From: Meira nashicola | Taxonomy: Eukaryota; Basidiomycota; Exobasidiomycetes; Exobasidiales; Brachybasidiaceae | Length of the DNA stretch: 64,000 bases | Assembly (NCBI GenBank): GCA_001600355.1 | Contig: BCJU01000001.1 | Location: forward strand, 3,741,178-3,805,177 | Direction of reading: 5' to 3' | Shown: one piece after another, positions 59,501 to 64,000 of the stretch | Numbering within the stretch: the stretch's first letter is position 1 | How the letters are laid out: every line of letters starts with the position of its first letter | Notes under the pieces: model-generated | Told to the model about the DNA's origin: nothing | The model's input: the letters and a program-made list of their open reading frames with translations, nothing else | Database searches by the model: none | Made by a program: the position numbers and the translations under genes

Positions 59501-61087
59501 AATGTCAAACATCTCACTTCCATCTCGCTTTTGACTTGTTAAAGGTCTTTCCGATGATGGAATTTCAATCACCCTTTCAGGACCTAGAACAGCTTCTAAA
59601 GCCATCCTTTCGTCTGCTCTGTATTGTGTTGCATCATCTGATGGAGGTGGATATTGCTGTAATGCGTCCAACTGTGCTTGTGGTGCAAGATGAATGAGCT
59701 GTAGCAAAAGCATTTCTAAACAAACAGCTTCTCTTGCTTCCACTGGAAGAGTTTCACAAGCAGAAAGAGCAGATCGAATAGTTTCTCTAGGATACCCTGC
59801 AAGTTTATGTATGCGTTCCTCTATCCAACGAACAGCAAGACCGTCACCTTTGACAGCTGTTGAAGATGAATTTGTTACGAATGAATCGGCTTTGCGAGAA
59901 GGAGCAAAAGCTGCGGGAAGATCATCTTCAGGGCAAAAGATTGAAAGATATTCCAAACATGCATCTTCATCCGACAATTTACTGATCGATTTCAAAGAAG
60001 CAGCAGCGACGGAAGAAGATTGACCTTGACGAGCTGCTGAAAGCCATCGTACAGCTGATTGAGCGTATCCTTTTCGAAATCCAAGGTTTTGTAATTTCTT
60101 GGTTAGCTCTCCAACGTCAGCAATTCCCGTTTTTGGAGTTGATATTCCTGGAGGATGTGCATCATTATCATTAATTCCTTCAATCGTAGCATCTTCTTCT
60201 TGCATTGGAAAGACTTCTAAAGCCTGTCGAACAGTTTCTTCGATCATATCACGCATACCTTTTGCCATTCGAATTTCTCGTGCTTCTAACCAAGCTTTTG
60301 GCAATCTTGGTCTACTTTCTGCTTCTGTTTCTTTCTTTTCTCTTGCTACTCTTTTTGCTTCTTTTTCACTTTGCATCTTTTGTGATGCTTCAAATGGATC
60401 AGATTGCCAAAGCCAATTGAGATGTTCAGGTGCTTTGACTTTATGAGAAGCAAGCGTTCTCCAATATTCACGAGGTCCGGTGGGTAGGATGGAATCCAAA
60501 GAGAGATTTGAGCATAACCTAAATAGGGCATACGTTGCACCCCAATGTTTGGCTTTCTCTTTGCTATCTAAAACGATTGTGCTTCCTTCGTGACCGCTAG
60601 GATCGCGAGCATCAAATCGAACGATGAAAGGATTACTCTGATCGGATTTGTTTGTCTTTGTTAATGTGACTAAAAATGTCCATCTTTCTTCTTCTTGATC
60701 ACCTACTGTATGCTCATGTTTCTCTTCATTTTCTTCAGCTTCATTAGATTGTTTTCCATACCCTTTCGGAGCTCTTCGTGCGTCTATAGAAGGCTTTAAC
60801 CATCCTTTTGGCGCATGATGTTTTTGAATTCTTTCATTGAGAAGGTTTATAGGTGTTTTCGTTCCTGGAGGAAATAGCGGTGGCGGTCTAGTAGGCACAC
60901 TATCCGATATTGTTCCCTTTTCACCCCCTGATGATGAAGATGCTATAGGCTGTCCTTTCTGTTGCTGTTGAAACTTTGGTGGTGGCTTAGCAAGTGATTT
61001 ATTCTTTACCCAATCAGGCAAAGGTTCTGATTTACTACTCGTAGAACCAGTCGATTTGATCGACGCATTCTTTTTCCTAGGTGCCAT
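56591..61087 (-). CDS. DEVH-box RNA helicase (DHX29/DHX57, Ucp12-like)
   Basis: A 1498-residue superfamily 2 helicase from the ATG at 61087. An N-terminal part with Pro/Gln-rich sequence and the WVKNKSLAKPPPKF motif precedes a UBA-like helical stretch (LTKKLQNLGFRKGYAQSAVRWL, about 328-355). An RWD-like region follows. The helicase core has GETGCGKTT (motif I, about 728), TQPRRLSAMGVASRV (Ia), DEVH (motif II, about 830), SATI (III), VSTNVAETSITIDD (V) and QRRGRAGRV (VI). HA2 and OB-fold regions complete it. This order matches fission yeast Ucp12, yeast YLR419W and animal DHX57/DHX29. Those relatives unwind RNA, and DHX29 does so during translation initiation on structured leaders. The exact role here is inferred. 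The 61087 start divides its short promoter from the plus-strand gene at 61372. Confidence 0.92.
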   Translation of the reverse strand: MAPRKKNASIKSTGSTSSKSEPLPDWVKNKSLAKPPPKFQQQQKGQPIASSSSGGEKGTISDSVPTRPPPLFPPGTKTPINLLNERIQKHHAPKGWLKPSIDARRAPKGYGKQSNEAEENEEKHEHTVGDQEEERWTFLVTLTKTNKSDQSNPFIVRFDARDPSGHEGSTIVLDSKEKAKHWGATYALFRLCSNLSLDSILPTGPREYWRTLASHKVKAPEHLNWLWQSDPFEASQKMQSEKEAKRVAREKKETEAESRPRLPKAWLEAREIRMAKGMRDMIEETVRQALEVFPMQEEDATIEGINDNDAHPPGISTPKTGIADVGELTKKLQNLGFRKGYAQSAVRWLSAARQGQSSSVAAASLKSISKLSDEDACLEYLSIFCPEDDLPAAFAPSRKADSFVTNSSSTAVKGDGLAVRWIEERIHKLAGYPRETIRSALSACETLPVEAREAVCLEMLLLQLIHLAPQAQLDALQQYPPPSDDATQYRADERMALEAVLGPERVIEIPSSERPLTSQKRDGSEMFDIIIAKQPDDDIRLRICPGDLSRYPIADKIAIPTFFVSSSTLPAYLRLAMTQRLGRCLTGQEDGREDWMEMLESGQGGIILAMVEELETCWKKLTEEPPELSEVMSGVISTKVKKIENKSIANETPSEEASKTNRRGNKLIPVKPLVNNASKNEELKAAQIRLHQSPAYAPIKEARIQLPAMASSHDIISLLDQHRLLIIAGETGCGKTTQCPQFVLDNMIESGKGSLCNIIVTQPRRLSAMGVASRVSQERCEELNGQGLIGYAIRGESKSGRNTKLLFTTTGVLLRRLSTNDPDLRGISHVFVDEVHERGVDSDLLLIELREVLKRNSTLRVVLMSATIERETFISYFNDVPTMDIPGRTFPVQDYYLEDVRAMLGQNDHNQEVEEEEDGKLRKKNQGIDYDLIGQTVDMICKRADQKKDKDGGILVFLPGVGEIRQAIESIETAVSRPVDVFPLHANLSPEDQRKVFKKPRSGSRKVVVSTNVAETSITIDDIVYVVDIGLVKETRYDVQTGLTKLVETRCSKANARQRRGRAGRVRPGECFKLFTRGTEQYRMEDQQIPEMRRMSLENLILSVKALKGDSVPVQSYLLSAISPPSLDAIEQAVQLLSDMNVLVSEQQHLTALGKHLSLLPLDVRLGKLLILSCVFRCLRPMLTAAAILSCKPLFNAPFEKRQEASKARKQLNFGSSDILTDVNAYHQWLSMRKSGSSNAEIRSWCDDHFISPSALRDISSTRQDLLANLIEMGLVSAQYRTEQNSSILSLLDRNSEHINLQRALLLAALYPSVVRIAHPQAKYDKAIGGAVEREAEAKQVRFFDAQNQRVFLHPSSILFDTNKYASDFLASFRRGASQSQNKGNNGGDKIYLRDATEVPMFALLLFGGHLRVHRKEGGISIGGNGKSPADSGGWIKLRAGGRIVSLINQLRFLLDAALSQSFEDPLEDVFGQGKEDEDSIQSKVLNCLHQLLERDGQ

Positions 61088-61371
61088 CAAATGCAATTCT
61101 AGATTTGATGATGGTGTGAATAACCTTATTTCCGACTTTTCTTCTCATAGACCCTGTGTGGAAGCTAAGATAATCGGTGCCTTTTCAATCAGCAACAAAA
61201 AACACGTAAATTTTTCCGCCTTTTCTCCACCTGCAGCTTTGGATAATAGCCTAGCCTAAAATTTGGTGCTCCTCAAAGCTGCAGCGCTTCAGCCAGGATG
61301 ACGAATCCTACTGGTAAGAGTACGAAGCTTTGTACTTTAAATTCTTTCATCTTATCTATCATACGAAAAAG

Positions 61372-63297
61372 ATGTCAGTCACATCTTCAGAGGGACAAAC
61401 GTACCCTGTACAATTATATGTCTATGATTTATCAAATGGTTTAGCAAGAAGTCTTAGTAGACAGCTTACCGGACGTCAATTTGATGCAATATACCATACT
61501 TCGATTGTGGCATATTCGCGAGAATGGTATTTCGGTCAAGGTATTTTTGATGAAACACCTGGAAGGACGCATTTCGGGCAACCAATTCAAAAGCATGACT
61601 TAGGTCAGACTTCTATCGATCCAGCCACATTTCAAGAGATTTTGACAGATTTACGAGAACGATACAGGGCGGATACATATCACCTCTTGCAGTTCAATTG
61701 TAACACATTCTCAAATGAGCTATCAAATGTTCTTGTCGGAAAAGATATTCCTTCTCATATCACTTCTTTACCACAAGATTTTCTCGCTACGCCTTTCGGA
61801 CAGATGATGGGACCTCAAATCGATTCCATGTTTCGAGGTGGACCAAGCTCTGCTTCGGCAAGACAGATGACAAATGCACCGCCTTCAGCAATGGGCATCT
61901 TGAACAATGTAACTCGCTCGGCAATGTCAAATGGACAGACAAATGGGGCGACAAACAGTAAAGTGATCATCAAACCGCTCCAATCGGTTGCACAATTGGA
62001 AGAATTGAAAAGATCTGCTTCAAGTGCTGTTGTCATGTATACATCACATACATGTCCGCCATGTGTACAGATGCATCCCGTATACGAATCAATCGCTGAA
62101 AAATATTCTGAAGCGGGAAAATACAAAGATAGACCGATCGTATTTGGTCAAGCATATGCTCAATCGGCTCAAATGCTAATGCAGCAAGAAGGTATCAGTG
62201 CCACTCCGACTTTTCATTTTTACGCAGCCGGGAAGAAGGTTAATGAGTTGAAAGGTGCCAATCCGTCAAGCTTAGAAGATGCTATAGAAGCACTTCTTTG
62301 GTCACAATATAGACCCCATCCTCACTCTAAACTTCAAAATCCAGCCGATCTCGTCCCCAGACAGGCGATTAAATATAAAACAATTCCAAATCTTATGTTT
62401 GCACAACAGAAACTCAACGATATCACTTCCAAGCATCCTGCCAAAACATTTGCTGAAAAAGCTGATATTCAAGAAGCTCGAGCTGTATTGACGAAAGTAT
62501 TATTCCCCTATATACACGAAGGTTTGGCAGCAGGAAAGCAAAAAGCAATGTCCAACCAAGATTTCGAAAGATGGATTGGTGCAGCTCAAAAGTCGATCGA
62601 TGTACTTCGCTTATGTGATATTTTCCCAATTGTCGATTTAGTAAGAATTGCTGTGCTAGATTCTTCTCAGTCGGAAAACCTTTCAGGCTCTACCGAAGGC
62701 AAAAAGATGCTTGATAGCGTTTGGGCAAAAGCAAAAGCTGATATGACACTGGAAAATAAAGCAACACTTTTGACGACGTTTCGATTGATAGGAAATCTGT
62801 TGGCGATACCATCTCCTAATACGAACGCAAAGACTGTGCAGCTGGCTCGACATGTGTCTGAAAACAGTGATGTGATTTCATTACTCGTCTTTGGTGTTTT
62901 AAGTGAAGATGTCAGTCTTCGCGGTGCTGCTATCAATGCTGTATTCAATCGTGCATTATTGCAAAGTGAAGGACGAAGTTTGTTTGTTACAACACCTAAT
63001 CAAAATGATGAACCTCAATCGGAAAGCGATGAAGAGGTGGAATTGATTTGCGCAGTTTTGGAATGTGTGGAGAAAGAGCAAGATTTGGAAAAGTTACATC
63101 GAGCAACTGCGGCCCTCTTGCTTCAACTTTACTGTGCTCCTTCTTGGCACGCAACATTGCAATCTTTACTGGACGTTTTAGAAGCTTCACAGAAGTTAGA
63201 GCAGAAGGTTGAAACAATCAAAGAAGACACTTCAGGCAAAGCTTCTGATGTATGTAAACTTTTAGAACAGACTCTGAGACTTATCAAAGCACAATGA
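61372..63297 (+). CDS. PPPDE peptidase-thioredoxin-PUL domain protein
   Basis: A 641-residue three-domain protein from the ATG at 61372. An N-terminal PPPDE/DeSI-like deubiquitinase or deSUMOylase domain (about 8-150) has the expected catalytic pair: His42 in AIYHTSIV and Cys110 in QFNCNTFSNEL. A thioredoxin-like domain (about 200-310) has CPPC at 228-231 in TSHTCPPCVQMHP, with the cis-Pro context SATPTFHFY. The C-terminal about 300 residues are helical and match a PUL domain, which in PLAP/Ufd3-type proteins binds Cdc48/p97. The combination is known in fungi. Inferred function: a Cdc48-linked isopeptidase, possibly with redox control. It starts 285 bp from the divergent helicase gene and ends 51 bp from the convergent gene at the window edge. 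Confidence 0.88.
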   Translation: MSVTSSEGQTYPVQLYVYDLSNGLARSLSRQLTGRQFDAIYHTSIVAYSREWYFGQGIFDETPGRTHFGQPIQKHDLGQTSIDPATFQEILTDLRERYRADTYHLLQFNCNTFSNELSNVLVGKDIPSHITSLPQDFLATPFGQMMGPQIDSMFRGGPSSASARQMTNAPPSAMGILNNVTRSAMSNGQTNGATNSKVIIKPLQSVAQLEELKRSASSAVVMYTSHTCPPCVQMHPVYESIAEKYSEAGKYKDRPIVFGQAYAQSAQMLMQQEGISATPTFHFYAAGKKVNELKGANPSSLEDAIEALLWSQYRPHPHSKLQNPADLVPRQAIKYKTIPNLMFAQQKLNDITSKHPAKTFAEKADIQEARAVLTKVLFPYIHEGLAAGKQKAMSNQDFERWIGAAQKSIDVLRLCDIFPIVDLVRIAVLDSSQSENLSGSTEGKKMLDSVWAKAKADMTLENKATLLTTFRLIGNLLAIPSPNTNAKTVQLARHVSENSDVISLLVFGVLSEDVSLRGAAINAVFNRALLQSEGRSLFVTTPNQNDEPQSESDEEVELICAVLECVEKEQDLEKLHRATAALLLQLYCAPSWHATLQSLLDVLEASQKLEQKVETIKEDTSGKASDVCKLLEQTLRLIKAQ

Positions 63298-63348
63298 GAG
63301 CGATAGATAGAATTGATGTATTATACAAATGGGTGCCGATAATTGCAA

Positions 63349-64000
63349 TTAATATAGTACATTCCAAGGGTCAGATCCATTGCCTAAAGCACGAATGAGG
63401 AAATCTTGACGACGATCCTTCAATTTTCCATAATGCGCTTGATTTCCTTGAAGAATTTTGACGCGAACAAGTTGTTCTGATGCATCTCTATCATCATTTG
63501 ATAAAGTCTTATCAAATGCCAAGGATGATGCTAGACTGGTACGAGGATCCTTTTTTCCTTTCGTGCTTGCCTTGTCTTGCTCTTGATTACTTTCTGTTTG
63601 CATTGCGGACGTACAAGTGCTGTTACGGATCATTGAAGAAATAGCCCGTTCTAGCATTCCTATATCGGGTATACGATGATTATTAAATTCATCAAAAAGT
63701 AGAGAACATAGAACATGGCTTTTTAATACCCTCTGAAGACCATGAGCGATATTGATGTCAGGTTGTTGCAAACCTTCATCACCTACTTGCTGACCGATTT
63801 GTGTAAGAGAAATCAATAAAGAAGCATTGATTGAAGAAAATCGAAATTTGATCAAAGGAGAAGCAACTAAACTTGAAATTAATTCTAAACATCTTGGAAC
63901 TTCTGAAGGCACAGAAACAAAAACGTCCAATTCTTTCACTCTTGTCCAAATCGTCATTCGTGCAAAGTTTAAAGGTTCTTCATGTTCGTGTAAAGGTAAA
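63349..64000 (-). CDS. Unrecognised protein, C-terminal part (5' partial)
   Basis: The frame is open from the right window edge to a TAA at 63349-63351, so about 216 C-terminal residues are seen and the ATG at 63957 is probably internal. The visible part is mostly helical with a repeated Leu pattern (ELISSLVASPLIKFRFSSINASLLISL), suggesting an alpha-solenoid or HEAT-like protein. A low-complexity TSTKGKKDPRTS-like section and a basic tail ending DPWNVLY follow. I do not recognise the family. It ends 51 bp from the PPPDE protein gene, tail to tail. Confidence 0.6.
   Translation of the reverse strand, partial: LPLHEHEEPLNFARMTIWTRVKELDVFVSVPSEVPRCLELISSLVASPLIKFRFSSINASLLISLTQIGQQVGDEGLQQPDINIAHGLQRVLKSHVLCSLLFDEFNNHRIPDIGMLERAISSMIRNSTCTSAMQTESNQEQDKASTKGKKDPRTSLASSLAFDKTLSNDDRDASEQLVRVKILQGNQAHYGKLKDRRQDFLIRALGNGSDPWNVLY

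Noticed and set aside
1..64000. tRNA, rRNA, CRISPR arrays and transposons
   Set aside because: No tRNA A- and B-box pair, rRNA block, regular direct repeat with spacers, or transposase/reverse-transcriptase frame was seen. Small or degraded copies could be missed without a search tool.

Overview
The window is nuclear DNA from a fungus, most likely a basidiomycete and perhaps Ustilaginomycotina or a relative. The lineage is inferred from gene content, not proven. Supporting signs are short spliceosomal introns (50-67 nt, GTAAGT-type donors, CTAAC-like branch sites), very long single-exon signalling genes, a G-alpha protein of the Ustilago Gpa3 type, an Snf5 with an added GATA finger, two velvet proteins, a fungal DH-BAR-SH3 RhoGEF and an ELMO protein. 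Composition is AT-leaning. No rRNA, tRNA, CRISPR array or transposon was recognised by eye.

Layout: 1-2.6 kb, 3' part of a protein tyrosine phosphatase (+). 3.2-6.2 kb, ubiquitin-specific protease (+). 6.4-8.0 kb, putative acyltransferase (+). 8.0-10.6 kb, non-coding. 10.6-14.8 kb, two convergent velvet regulators, each with an intron at the same place in the velvet domain. 14.8-17.3 kb, non-coding. 17.3-23.0 kb, Snf5 (-). 23.1-27.2 kb, a 4-kb gene-free stretch. 27.2-29.8 kb, Slt2-type MAP kinase (+). 30.1-30.9 kb, a two-exon small secreted protein (-). 32.2-33.2 kb, succinate/fumarate carrier (+, one intron). 33.6-35.2 kb, Sld7-like protein (+). 35.4-41.9 kb, RhoGEF (-). 43.0-45.5 kb, ELMO (+). 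47.0-48.0 kb, G-alpha (+). 48.6-49.5 kb, a repeated promoter motif followed by a tiny secreted-peptide gene (+). 49.8-53.1 kb, bZIP factor with a transmembrane segment (-). 55.0-55.9 kb, dual-specificity phosphatase (-). 56.6-61.1 kb, DEVH RNA helicase (-). 61.4-63.3 kb, PPPDE-thioredoxin-PUL protein (+). 63.3 kb to the edge, an unrecognised partial gene (-).

Signalling genes are dense: two phosphatases, a cell-wall-integrity-type MAP kinase, G-alpha, a RhoGEF beside ELMO, velvet factors and a membrane bZIP. No operon-like co-regulation is claimed. The most unusual signals are a GC-rich 9-mer (GCGCTGCGC) repeated ten times only in non-coding DNA, an array of GGCTRRNAGGCG boxes upstream of the tiny secreted-peptide gene, the linked velvet pair with a shared intron position, and large inserts inside the conserved domains of several signalling proteins. 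Start codons were set at the first ATG; several reading frames extend a little further upstream from TTG or GTG only, and those extensions were not used.
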